Program-made: the position numbers and the translations under genes
Shown here: positions 1 to 9,971 of the stretch, one piece after another
Position numbering within the stretch: the first letter of the stretch is position 1
How the letters are laid out: every line of letters begins with the position of its first letter
Source of the DNA: JACCXG01 sp963834305
Lineage (GTDB): Bacteria > Acidobacteriota > Vicinamibacteria > Vicinamibacterales > 2-12-FULL-66-21
NCBI GenBank assembly: GCA_963834305.1
Contig: CAWIAX010000003.1
Location: 806,001 to 870,000 of the forward strand
DNA length: 64,000 nucleotides
Direction of reading: 5' to 3'
The notes under the pieces: model-generated
What the model was told of the DNA's origin: nothing
Databases searched by the model: none
What the model saw: the letters and a program-made list of their open reading frames with translations, nothing else

Positions 1-646
1 CGATCATCTCCACCGTCAGCTCGTCGAGCGACTCGATGACGGCATCGGCCGTGGCGAGCTCGCCGGGCGGGTAGGTGTGGCTGATGCCGATGCAGCGCAT
101 GCCGGCCGCCTGCGCCGACTCGATGCCCCAGCGCGAGTCCTCGATGGCCAGGCAGACCGCCGGGGAGGTGCCGTGCAGCTCGGCCGCCCGGCGGTAGGGA
201 TCCGGCGCCGGCTTGCTCAACGGCGTATCGCCGGCCGCGACGATGAACCGGATGTGGCGGTCCAGGCCGCTCGTGCCCAGCACCGCTTCGATCTCGTGAC
301 GCAGCGCCCCGGACGCGATGCCGAGCGGGAAGCGGGCGGCGAGCCGCTCGATGCAGGCCGCCGCGCGCGGGTAGAGCACGTCGCCGGTCGCCGCCATGCG
401 ATCGAAGATCACGGTCTTTCTCGCCGCCAGCGCCGCGACCTCTTCGTCGCTCCAGCGCCGCTCCCGCGCCTCGCCGATCGCCGTGAAGGCGCCGATGTCG
501 TCGAACCCGAGATACCGGGCGTAATATTCCTCGCGATCGAGGGTCAGGCCGAGCTCCGCGAGCACCTCCTGGTAGGCGCGGAGGTGCAGCGGCTCGGAGT
601 TGGCGATCACGCCGTCGAAATCAAAGACGATGGCGGCGACAGGCAC
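1..646 (-). CDS. HAD-superfamily phosphatase (beta-phosphoglucomutase-like), 3' end outside window
   Basis: Probably a cytosolic phosphatase or phosphomutase acting on a small phosphorylated metabolite. Reading leftward from a GTG at 646-644, the protein begins VPVAAIVFDFDGVIANSEPL, which holds the HAD nucleophile motif DFDGV. It continues with the motif III lysine (LSKPAPDPY) and the motif IV acidic pair (IEDS). About 215 residues are present and the C-terminus is cut by the window edge. The GTG lies one base past the stop of the DUF1684 gene, so it should be the last visible member of the minus-strand operon running from 8.5 kb. The substrate cannot be told from sequence; beta-phosphoglucomutase and sugar-phosphatase relatives look alike. 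Confidence 0.85.
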   Translation of the reverse strand, partial: MPVAAIVFDFDGVIANSEPLHLRAYQEVLAELGLTLDREEYYARYLGFDDIGAFTAIGEARERRWSDEEVAALAARKTVIFDRMAATGDVLYPRAAACIERLAARFPLGIASGALRHEIEAVLGTSGLDRHIRFIVAAGDTPLSKPAPDPYRRAAELHGTSPAVCLAIEDSRWGIESAQAAGMRCIGISHTYPPGELATADAVIESLDELTVEMI

Positions 647-647
647 G

Positions 648-1241
648 TCAGCTCAGCTTCTCGCCGGCCCTGATCGGCATCGGCAGCCGGTTCTCGCGCG
701 GCGGAAGCGGACACTCGAACTTCGCGTCGAAGACGCAGAACGGGTGATACGCCCGGTTGAAATCGAGGTCGTACACGCCGCTGGCCGTGCGGTCGAGGTC
801 GAGGTAGCGTCCCCCCTGGTAGGTTTCGGTGCCGCTCGTCAGGTCGGCGAAGGGCACGAACAGCCGGCGCAGCTGGGCGTCGTCCACGTCGCCGAACGCC
901 GTCAGCGTGAGCGGCTGCCCCTTCAGCGTGAAGGCCAGCGTGCCGACGCGGCGCATGCGCCGCGGGACGCCGGTCGACGTCGAGAGCTGGATGATCTCGT
1001 CGCCGCGCTCCGGCTTCAGCCCGGCCGGCACCCGGTACTGCTCGTCGATGGGGTAGTAGGGCAGCGGCTGGAAGCCGGCGCGCTTGTCGGCCGGCACCGG
1101 CGAGTCGCTCGACGTGCGCATGAAGTCGTCCTTCTCGGCGCGCCAGGCGGCAACGCTGTCGGGATGGCTCAGGGGCGGGCTGCCGCAGCCACCGGCGGCA
1201 AGGGCCAGCGCAAGGCAGGCGGCGGCGAGGTTCGGCTTCAC
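648..1241 (-). CDS. DUF1684 family lipoprotein
   Basis: A secreted lipoprotein of about 197 residues. The GTG at 1241-1239 is preferred because it gives VKPN, a short hydrophobic stretch and the lipobox LAAGGC; an upstream in-frame start at 1277 would overlap fadE. The mature part matches the DUF1684 family as I recall it: a conserved central YxGGRYLDLD region and a C-terminal NRAYHPFCVFD stretch followed by a proline-rich ECPLPPRENRLP tail. The biochemical role of DUF1684 is unknown. It starts two bases from the fadE stop and ends one base before the HAD start, so it is almost certainly co-transcribed with both. Confidence 0.8.
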   Translation of the reverse strand: MKPNLAAACLALALAAGGCGSPPLSHPDSVAAWRAEKDDFMRTSSDSPVPADKRAGFQPLPYYPIDEQYRVPAGLKPERGDEIIQLSTSTGVPRRMRRVGTLAFTLKGQPLTLTAFGDVDDAQLRRLFVPFADLTSGTETYQGGRYLDLDRTASGVYDLDFNRAYHPFCVFDAKFECPLPPRENRLPMPIRAGEKLS

Positions 1242-1242
1242 T

Positions 1243-3011
<1,769 letters not shown>

Positions 3012-3021
3012 GGTCGTTCCT

Positions 3022-4155
3022 TCAGAGGCGCTCGAAGATGCCGGCGGCGCCCATGCCGCCGCCGACGCACATGGTGACGAGGCCGTAGGTGGACTGCCGC
3101 GCGCCGCATCTCGTAGAGCAGCGACGTCGTCAGCCTGGCGCCGGTGCAGCCGAGCGGGTGACCGAGCGCGATGGCGCCGCCGTTCACGTTCAGCCGGTCC
3201 GGATCGATGGGCAGCTCGCGCAGGCAGGCGATCGCCTGCGCCGCGAACGCTTCGTTGAGCTCCACGAGATCGATCTGCTCCAGCGTCAGCCCGGCCATCT
3301 TGAGGACCTTGCGGATGGCCGGCACCGGGCCGATGCCGAACCGCTCGGGCTCGACGCCGGCGGTGGCGAAGGCGACGAAGCGGGCGAGCGGCGCCAGGCC
3401 GAGCTCGCGTGCACGCCCGGCCTCCATCACCAGGAGCGCCGCCGCGCCGTCGCTCATCTGCGACGAGTTGCCGGCGGTCACCGTCCCCTTGACGTGAAAG
3501 GCGGGCCGCAGCTTGGCCAGCGCCTCGAGGGAGGTGTCACGGCGCGGCCCTTCGTCGGCGGCAAGGGGCATCGCCGCGGCGACGGTCTCCTCGGCAAACC
3601 GCCCGGCGTCGATCGCGGCGATCGCCCGCTCGTGGCTGCGCAGGGCGAAGGCATCCTGTTCCTCGCGGCTGATGGCGTGCTCGCGGGCGTGGTTCTCGGC
3701 GACGAGGCCGGTCGTCAGGTAGATGTCGGGATAGGTGTCGACCAGCGTCGGGTTCGGCGACGGCTTGTGGCCGCCCATCGGCACGAGGCTCATCGACTCG
3801 GTGCCGCCCGCGACGATGGCCGTGGCGAACCCGGCCATGATCCGCTCGGCGGCGAACGCCATCGACTGCAGGCCCGACGAGCAGAAGCGATTGATCGTCA
3901 CGCCGGGGGCGGAGACCGGCAGCCCCGCGCGCAGGCTGGCGATGCGGGCGACGTTGAGCCCCTGCTCCGCCTCGGGCATCGCGCACCCGAGAATCACGTC
4001 GTCGATGTCGGCGCGGTCGAAGGCGGGAGCGCGCCGCAGCGCCGCGTCGATCGACGAGCAGCCGCCATGTCGTCGGGACGGGTGTGCCGCAGGGCGCCGT
4101 GCGGCGCCTTGCCGAGCGGGGTGCGGGCGGCGGAGACGACCACTGCTTCCTTCAT
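3022..4155 (-). CDS. fadA: acetyl-CoA acyltransferase (thiolase), FadA type (frame broken twice)
   Basis: Thiolytic cleavage of 3-ketoacyl-CoA, the last step of each beta-oxidation round. The ATG at 4155 opens MKEAVVVSAARTPLGKAPHG, the typical thiolase N-terminus. The nucleophilic cysteine sits in TINRFCSSGLQ, the active-site histidine in GGAIALGHPLGCTG, and NEAFA is present. The frame changes near 4060 (between DDMAA and IDAALRR) and near 3105. After the second change the expected end YGLVTMCVGGGMGAAGIFE is readable to a TGA at 3024-3022. Total about 377 codons. It lies between an alpha/beta hydrolase gene (4-base gap) and fadE (10-base gap). Confidence 0.9.
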
Positions 4156-4159
4156 GGCT

Positions 4160-4821
4160 TCATCCTTCGAAGTCGCCGAGCAGATCCTCGAGCGCCTCGC
4201 CGACTTCTGGCGTCTGACCCTCGAAGAGATGATTGGCGGCGTCGATCACCACCAGTTCCTTGGGCTCGTGCAGCCTGGCGTAGAACGCCCACATCGCCCT
4301 CGAGGGGACAGACCTCGTCGGCTTCCCCCTGGACGAAGAACTTCGGCTTCGTGCTCGCCAGCGTATTGGTGAACTCGTAGCTCATGCCCGAGACCGAGGT
4401 GGCCACGGGCGGGGCGATGCCGATCAGGGCCGGTCACGCGGTCGTCCGCCGCGCCGACCTCGAGCGCGACCCAGGAGCCGAACGAGAAGCCGGCCGCCCA
4501 CAGCCTGGTTCCGGGATAGCGCGCCGCCAGGTAGTCGAGCGCCGCGCGGAAGTCCTCCATCTCGCCGGCACCGCTGTCGAACGTGCCCTGGCTCTGGCCG
4601 ACGCCGCGGAAGTTGAAGCGCAGGACCGCGCAGCCGGTGCGCGCCAGCCCCTTCGCCCCCTGGTAGACGGCCTTCGTGTGCATCGTGCCGCCGTACTGCG
4701 GATGCGGGTGCGCGAAGACGACCGCGGCCCGCGGCGGCAGTCCGGCCTCGCCGGACGCCGGCTCCTCGAGCAGGGCTTCCAGCCGTCCGGCCGGGCTTGT
4801 CAGATCACTGATGGTGGGCAT
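4160..4821 (-). CDS. alpha/beta hydrolase of the COG2945 type (frame broken twice)
   Basis: A small esterase-like hydrolase of about 220 residues. It shows the COG2945 hallmarks: VFAHPHPQYGGTMHTK near residue 35, LRFNFRGVGQSQG, and the nucleophile elbow GFSFGSWVA. The third frame carries GEADEVCPL with the acidic residue, then a C-terminal IDAANHLFEG with the catalytic histidine. Frame changes lie near 4425 and 4300. The ATG at 4821 overlaps the preceding hydrolase by 17 bases, which indicates translational coupling. Position between fadN and fadA suggests a job in fatty-acid or acyl-CoA metabolism, for example as a thioesterase or carboxylesterase; the sequence does not prove it. Confidence 0.75.
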
Positions 4822-5596
4822 GGACGAATCCACTGACGATGGCGGCAAAGCGCGCCGGTTGTGTGAGCACGGCCATGTGGCCGGTGCCGGGAATCTGCCG
4901 ATACTCCGCGTGCGGGATGAGCGACGCATAGGCGCGCGTCGAGCCGACCGGCACGACGCGGTCGAGGCCCTCTTCACCCGTCACGACCAGGGTCGGCGCC
5001 GCCACGGCGTCGTGGCGCGCCTGGAAGTCGATCGCGATCGCGCTCCGCATGCGGGCCGACATCAGCGACGGCACGAGCGGCGCCGCCACGCAGCGCATTC
5101 CCTGCCGGACCAGGAAGCTGGCGCGCCCGCCCCATGCGGGAAACGCTGCCCGGATCTCGGGCCACATCCGGTACGGCGACGACAGGACGAATGCCGGCGC
5201 CGATGCCCACGGCCGCGAGAGCCAGCGGGACTGCTGCGCGTTCGGCCGGAAGCCGGGGCCCGGCGCCGATGCCAGCACGAGGGCGCTGACGCGCTCCGGC
5301 CGGGCGACGGCGTAGCGCAGCGCGATGAACCCGCCGAACGACACCCCGCAGATGGCGGCGCGCTCCAGGCCGGCGCGATCGAAGACGGCATCGAGCTGCG
5401 CCACGTGCTCGTCGAAGCCGAGCCGGGCGTTGAAGGGACGGCGCGAGCCGAGGTCGCCGCACAGGGAGTAGGAGACCGTCCGGCAGCTCTCCGCCATCCG
5501 CCGGAGCGCCGGCTTCGTCCACTCCCACCGGCCCTGCAGTCCCGGCACGACTACCACTGGAGGTCCCGTCCCTTCGTCGAACACGCGATGGCCCAC
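4805..5596 (-). CDS. alpha/beta fold hydrolase
   Basis: An intact alpha/beta hydrolase of about 263 residues. The oxyanion region is VVVVPGLQG, the nucleophile elbow is GVSFGG, the acid is in the VVTGEEGLDRVVP segment and the catalytic histidine is in IPGTGHMA. The start is uncertain. A GTG at 5596 follows the fadN stop by 11 bases; a TTG at 5611 overlapping that stop would add five residues (LIGSR). The 3' end overlaps the next hydrolase gene by 17 bases. It is the first of two hydrolases placed between fadN and fadA, an insertion relative to the plain fadN-fadA-fadE order of Bacillus. The substrate is unknown; a lipid ester or acyl thioester fits the context. Confidence 0.82.
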   Translation of the reverse strand: MGHRVFDEGTGPPVVVVPGLQGRWEWTKPALRRMAESCRTVSYSLCGDLGSRRPFNARLGFDEHVAQLDAVFDRAGLERAAICGVSFGGFIALRYAVARPERVSALVLASAPGPGFRPNAQQSRWLSRPWASAPAFVLSSPYRMWPEIRAAFPAWGGRASFLVRQGMRCVAAPLVPSLMSARMRSAIAIDFQARHDAVAAPTLVVTGEEGLDRVVPVGSTRAYASLIPHAEYRQIPGTGHMAVLTQPARFAAIVSGFVHAHHQ

Positions 5597-5607
5597 CCTC
5601 GACCCGA

Positions 5608-7893
5608 TCAATTCCGCAGCGTCTTGCCGGTCTTGAGCGTATGGGCGATCCGCTCCTGCGTCTTCGGCTCGCCGCACAGGCTCAGGAACGCCGCCCGCTC
5701 GAGGTCCAGCAGCTGCTGCTCCGACATCGTCCCGGCCGCCGCCGCGTCGCCGCCCGACAGGATCCACGCGAGCTTGCGCCCGATGAGCGCGTCGTGGTCC
5801 GAAATCCGGCCGGCCCGCAACGCCAGGTGGATGCCCAGCTTCAAGCGCGGCCTGGACGCTGGCGCCGCCCACCGGTATCGCGGTGCGCGGCTGCGCCGGC
5901 ACGTAGCCGGCAACACGCGCAAGCGCCGCGGTCCGGGCGTCGTCCAGCAGCCGCTCGCGGTTCATGGTGATGCCGTCCCCGGCGCGCAGGAAGCCCAGCC
6001 GGCGCGCGTCGGGTCCGCTCGTCGAGACCGAGGCGAAGCCGATGGTTTCGAAGACCCGCTGGACGAACGGCAGGGGATCGGCCCCCTTTGGCAGATCGGT
6101 CATGGCGCGCGCCAGCATCTCCTTCGTGCCGCCGCCCGCGGGAATGAGGCCGACCCCGACTTCGACCAGGCCGATGTAGGTTTCCGCCGCGGCCTGCACG
6201 TGGCCGGCATGGAGCGCGATCTCGCACCCGCCGCCAAGCGTCAGGCCAGCCGGAGCAGACGACGACCGGAACCGCGGCGTGCTTGAGCGACATCGTGGCC
6301 TGCTGGAACGCCCGGACCATCAGGTCCACTTCGTCCCAGTTGCCCTCCTGCGCTTCGAGCAGCAGCAGCATGAGGTTCGCGCCGGCCGAGAAGTTGAGGG
6401 CGTCGTTGCCGACCACGAGCGCGGCGAAGTTGGCGGCGGCCTCCTGCACGCCAAGATTCAGCATCTGAATCGTGTCGCCGCCGATCGCGTTCATCTTCGA
6501 GTGGAACTCGAGGCCGAGCACGCCGTCGCCGAGATCGAGCAGGCTCGCGCCAGGATTGCGCTTGACGACGCGGCTGTGCGCCTTGGCGTTCCTGATCAGC
6601 TGCACGCCCGGGCCGGGCCGCGAGTCGTGCGGCGAAGGCGGACGATCGCCGGCTGCAGCGCTGGACGCGTCGAGGGCGTGCTGCAGCGTGGCCGCCGCGT
6701 CCCCGCCAGCGCCGAGGGCGCGCGCGACCCCGTCCACGCCGATGGCCCGCAGGGTCTCGAACGGTCCGAGCTCCCAGCCGAAGCCCCAGCGCATGGCGCG
6801 ATCGACGTCGGCGGGCGTGTGCGCCACGTCGGCGGCAACGCGCGCGGCGTAGAGCAGCGTTGGCGCCAGCGTGGCGCGCAGGAATTCGCCGGCGCGATCC
6901 TGGCCGGCGAACAGCGTCCTGATCCGCTCCCCCGTGTCGTCGATGCTCCGCGCCGCGTCCACCGACGGGAACCGGGGATGGCTCGAGGCGCGGTACTCCA
7001 GCGTGGCGGGATCGAGGGCCAGGATCTCGCCCGACCCGCTCTTCTGGTAGAACCCTCGTCCGGCCTTGGCGCCCGTCCAGCCGCGGCGCACGAGCTCCTC
7101 GACGAGCGGCGGCAGCTCGAACGGCGAGCCCCCGGACTCGCCGAGCCGCGCCGCGAGGTCCCGCGCCACGTGCGCCGAGCACGTCGAGGCCGGCAAGGTC
7201 CGCCGTGCGGAACGTCGCGCTCCTCGGCCGCCCGATCGCCGGGCCCGTGAGCGCATCGATCTCCTCGACGGAATAGCCGCCTGCGGTCAGGACGCGGAAG
7301 ACCTGCATCAATCCGTAGATGCCGATGCGGTTGGCGATGAAGCCGGGAGCGTCCTTCGCCACGACGACACCCTTGCCGAGGCGGCGGTCGGCGAAGTCGG
7401 CGATCGCCTCGACCACCCCGGGCCGCGTCTCCGCCGTCGGGATGACCTCGAGGAGGGGCAGGTAGCGCGGCGGGTTGAAGAAATGGGTGCCCAGCCAGCG
7501 GCCGCGAAGCTCCGGGCTGCGGCCGGCCGCGATCGCCGCAATCGGGATGCCCGACGTGTTCGACGACACGAACGCCTCGGCCCCGAGGTGCGCTTCGACC
7601 CGCTCCAGCAGCGACTGCTTCACGTCGAGACGCTCGACCACGGCCTCGATGATCCAGTCGCAGCCGCGAAGCGGCGTCAGGTCGTCGAACGATCCGAGCC
7701 TCACCAGCGTGTGCGTATCCCGGGTGAAGAAGGGATCCGGTCTGAGGGCTCGGGCCCGTTCGAGCCCCTGCCGGGCCACGGCGTCGGACAGATCCAGCAG
7801 GTGCGTGACGACGCCGGCGTTGGCGAGGTGGGCCGCGATCTGCGCGCCCATGGTCCCGGCGCCGAGCACCGCCGCGGTCCTGATCGCTGTCAT
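5608..7893 (-). CDS. fadN: 3-hydroxyacyl-CoA dehydrogenase / enoyl-CoA hydratase fusion, FadN type (frame broken three times)
   Basis: Bifunctional enzyme for the middle two steps of beta-oxidation. About 762 codons, the FadN (YusL) layout with the dehydrogenase first. The NAD-binding site GAGTMG is at residues 11-16. The dehydrogenase histidine is in THFFNPPRYLPLLEVI. The second dehydrogenase half contains GWTGAKAGRGFY. The hydratase region carries FHSKMNAIGGD and, after a frame change, GGGCEIALHAGH and a glycine-rich VGLIPAGGG. Frame breaks near 7180, 6255 and 5848 are single-base indels and repair cleanly. The ATG at 7893 overlaps the stop of fadR (ATGA), so the two are translationally coupled. 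Expression should follow the FadR box at 8522-8539. Confidence 0.88.
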
Positions 7894-8522
7894 GACCGGT
7901 CCGTCCCCACGCCCCGCACGAAGAGATCGACGATGGCGTCGGCCTCGGCGGGGAGCGAATACCTGCGCCGGCTGAGGATCCAGTTGGTGGCCATCTCGTC
8001 GAGCATGCCGAAGAGCAGCTTCGAGCCGAGCGTGGGATTCACGTCGCGGCGGAACACGCCGCTGGCCTGCCCGGCGGCAATGACGTCGCGGATGATCCCG
8101 AGGTACTCGCGCAGGTGCGTTGCCGAGAAGCGCTCCATGAACTTGGTGGACTGGCGCAGCTCGACCTGGAAGACGATGGCGAGCGCGCGGTCGTGGCTCA
8201 TGCGGTCGAGGTGCAGCCGGGCGATGGTGCGGAGCTGGGCGAGCGGGTCGCCGACGGTGGCGATGCTCTCCCGCCCCGCGGCGATCGCCTCGGTCATGGT
8301 CTTCTCGAAGATCGAGATCAGGAGGTCGTCTTTGCCGCGGAAGTAGAGGTAGACCGTGCCGGCCGCGACACCGGCGGCGCGGGCGACGTCGGCGACCTGG
8401 GCGTTGAAGAAGCCGCGGGCGGCGAAGGTCTCGATGGCGGCGCGGAGCAGGGCGTCGCGCTTGTCGGTGCGGTCGCTGCGGGCGGCGGCGGGCCTGGCGC
8501 GGCGGCGGGTGGCCACGGGCAT
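7890..8522 (-). CDS. fadR: TetR-family regulator of fatty-acid degradation (FadR-like)
   Basis: A DNA-binding repressor of about 210 residues. The N-terminal TetR helix-turn-helix reads ALLRAAIETFAARGFFNAQV then VAAGTVYLYFRGKDDLL. The C-terminal half is a TetR ligand domain typical of acyl-CoA-responsive regulators. It heads the fadN-fadA-fadE operon, and a palindrome matching the Bacillus FadR box sits at its 5' end, so autorepression relieved by long-chain acyl-CoA is the likely mode (inference). Starts at 8558 (TTG) and 8540 (ATG) are in frame. The ATG at 8522 is preferred because the promoter elements place the transcript start at about that base. Confidence 0.85.
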   Translation of the reverse strand: MPVATRRRARPAAARSDRTDKRDALLRAAIETFAARGFFNAQVADVARAAGVAAGTVYLYFRGKDDLLISIFEKTMTEAIAAGRESIATVGDPLAQLRTIARLHLDRMSHDRALAIVFQVELRQSTKFMERFSATHLREYLGIIRDVIAAGQASGVFRRDVNPTLGSKLLFGMLDEMATNWILSRRRYSLPAEADAIVDLFVRGVGTDRS

Positions 8523-8558
8523 GAATGAATGTTCATTCATGCGCGGGGCGGGTGTCAA
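8521..8558 (-). promoter_or_regulatory. fad operon promoter with FadR-type operator
   Basis: A perfect -35 hexamer TTGACA reads leftward at 8558-8553. Eighteen bases on is a weak -10, GAACAT (8534-8529). The -10 lies inside a near-perfect dyad, ATGAATGAA-TG-TTCATTCAT (8521-8540). Its core TGAATGA-N4-TCATTCA (8522-8539) agrees with the box I recall for Bacillus FadR. Repressor binding here would cover the -10 and the transcription start. The predicted start of transcription falls at about 8522, the A of the chosen ATG, so the message would be leaderless. Confidence 0.78.
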
Positions 8559-8597
8559 TGCCCCGCCCCGGCCGCCCCGGGTCGGGCGACGGTCGCG

Positions 8598-8873
8598 CTA
8601 CTTCGCGAACCGGTCGAAGATATCCACCAGCTCGGTCAGCCGCTTCGACCGCTCCGGCTCCCCCTGCTCGATGCCTTCGGGCACGCACGTGCCGACGTGG
8701 AACTTCAGGATCGCCAAGCTGATGCGGTTCATCGCCGCCTCGGCGGCGGCCAGCTGCTGCAGGATCTCCACGCACACCCGCGGTTCCTGAACCATGCGGC
8801 GGATTCCCCGGACCTGGCCTTCGACGCGGTTCAACCGCGTGACGATCGCTTGCTGATGGGCGGCGTCGAGCAT
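8598..8873 (-). CDS. csoR: CsoR-type copper-sensing repressor
   Basis: A 91-residue all-helical repressor of the CsoR/RcnR/FrmR family. The N-terminus has the family signature VTRLNRVEGQVRGIRRMV. Metal ligands are visible as Cys34, His59 and Cys63, with the same spacing as the Cu(I) site Cys36-His61-Cys65 of Mycobacterium CsoR, so copper is the likely effector. No copper exporter lies next to it in the window, so its target is elsewhere or undetected. The ATG at 8873 is chosen over one at 8891 because a -10 hexamer ends six bases before it. It lies just upstream of, but is transcribed separately from, the fad operon. Confidence 0.88.
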   Translation of the reverse strand: MLDAAHQQAIVTRLNRVEGQVRGIRRMVQEPRVCVEILQQLAAAEAAMNRISLAILKFHVGTCVPEGIEQGEPERSKRLTELVDIFDRFAK

Positions 8874-8879
8874 GGCAAC

Positions 8880-8885
8880 ACTATA
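8880..8885 (-). promoter_or_regulatory. -10 element of csoR (leaderless layout)
   Basis: TATAGT on the minus strand, then six bases (GTTGCC), then the csoR ATG. No convincing -35 is seen 16-18 bases upstream. The spacing places transcription start on or next to the initiation codon. Confidence 0.6.
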
Positions 8886-9026
8886 CGACACCGCCTGCGG
8901 CGGCCGCGCCGCCCCCCCGGCGCGCCCCGGCAGTCGACGGAAAAACCCCTTCGGGATTAGACTTGACGTTCGGTTCGAACGGTCGATTCGACCGCGGGAA
9001 ATGGCTGAAACTCAGGCTCGGGGGGC

Positions 9027-9971
9027 ATGATGACGGCAAGGCGAATGGCAACCGTGCTGGCGTGTGTGCTGGCGCTCGGCGTGGCGGCGGCGGCACAGGA
9101 TCGCGGGAGGGCGAAGGCCCAGGGCAAGGTCCTGGACGAGCAGGGGAAACCGCTCGCCGACGTCATCGTCGCGGCGATGAAGGACGGCTTCGAGAAGCCG
9201 TTCGTGCAGGCGAAGACGAACAACAAGGGGGAGTGGAAGGTCGAGAACCTCGCCGACGGCAAGTGGAAGATCTTCTTCGGCGGCAAGGAAGGGCTCGAGG
9301 AGAAGGGCGTCGACATCGAGGTCGCCGGCAACGCCACGACCACCGTGCCGGACGTCAAGCTGGGCAAGCCGGTGGACCATCAGGCGGTGCTCAACGCCGA
9401 CATCCAGAAAGCCGGCGAGCTGATGCAGACGAGGCAGCCGGCCGAGGCCCGCAAGATCTACGAGTCGATCCTCCAGAAGTATCCCGAGATCCAGAAGCAG
9501 TTCCAGGGGCAGGTCCACGGCGCGATTGCCCAGACCTACGCCGCCGAGAACCAGGCGCCCAAGGCGCTCGAGCACCTCAAACAGGCCGTGGCGCTGGACC
9601 CGGAGAACACCGACATCCAGCTGGTCTACGGCGAGCTGCTCCTCCAGACCGGCGACAAGGCGGAAGCGGAGAAGGTCCTGATGGCCGCCGACATCACCAA
9701 GGTCAAGGATCCGTTCCCCTACATGAACATCGTCATCAGCAAGATCAACGAGCAGAAGCTCGACGAGGCGATGACGCTCATCACCAAGCTGATGACGCAG
9801 TTCCCCAACGAGAGCTCGCTGTACTACTACCGCGGCCGCACCAACCTGGCCATGAAGAAGCTGCCGGAGGCCCAGGCCGACCTCGAGAAGTTCGTCGCCG
9901 GGGCGGCGCCGGACGCGCGTGAGCTGGAAGACGCCAAGAAGGTGCTCGAGCAGCTCAAGGCCGCCAAGTGA
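9027..9971 (+). CDS. secreted TPR protein with carboxypeptidase-regulatory-like N-terminal domain
   Basis: A 314-residue exported protein. A signal peptide (residues 1-24, ending AAAAQ) is followed by a single beta-sandwich of the carboxypeptidase-regulatory kind at about 30-110 (GKVLDEQGKPLADVIVAA, then GEWKVENLADGKWKIFF). Tetratricopeptide repeats fill about 125-310 (for example ARKIYESILQKYPEIQ, ALEHLKQAVALDPENTDI). Such proteins scaffold protein contacts in the periplasm or outer membrane; no enzymatic motif is visible. A GGGGGG ribosome site precedes the ATG. Its TGA overlaps the GTG of the next gene, so the pair is coupled. Confidence 0.8.
   Translation: MMTARRMATVLACVLALGVAAAAQDRGRAKAQGKVLDEQGKPLADVIVAAMKDGFEKPFVQAKTNNKGEWKVENLADGKWKIFFGGKEGLEEKGVDIEVAGNATTTVPDVKLGKPVDHQAVLNADIQKAGELMQTRQPAEARKIYESILQKYPEIQKQFQGQVHGAIAQTYAAENQAPKALEHLKQAVALDPENTDIQLVYGELLLQTGDKAEAEKVLMAADITKVKDPFPYMNIVISKINEQKLDEAMTLITKLMTQFPNESSLYYYRGRTNLAMKKLPEAQADLEKFVAGAAPDARELEDAKKVLEQLKAAK

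Noticed and set aside
8886..9026. A CsoR operator between csoR and the next gene.
   Set aside because: There are GC-rich runs and a GGTCGA-T-TCGACC dyad, but nothing matching a known CsoR box with flanking T/A signals.
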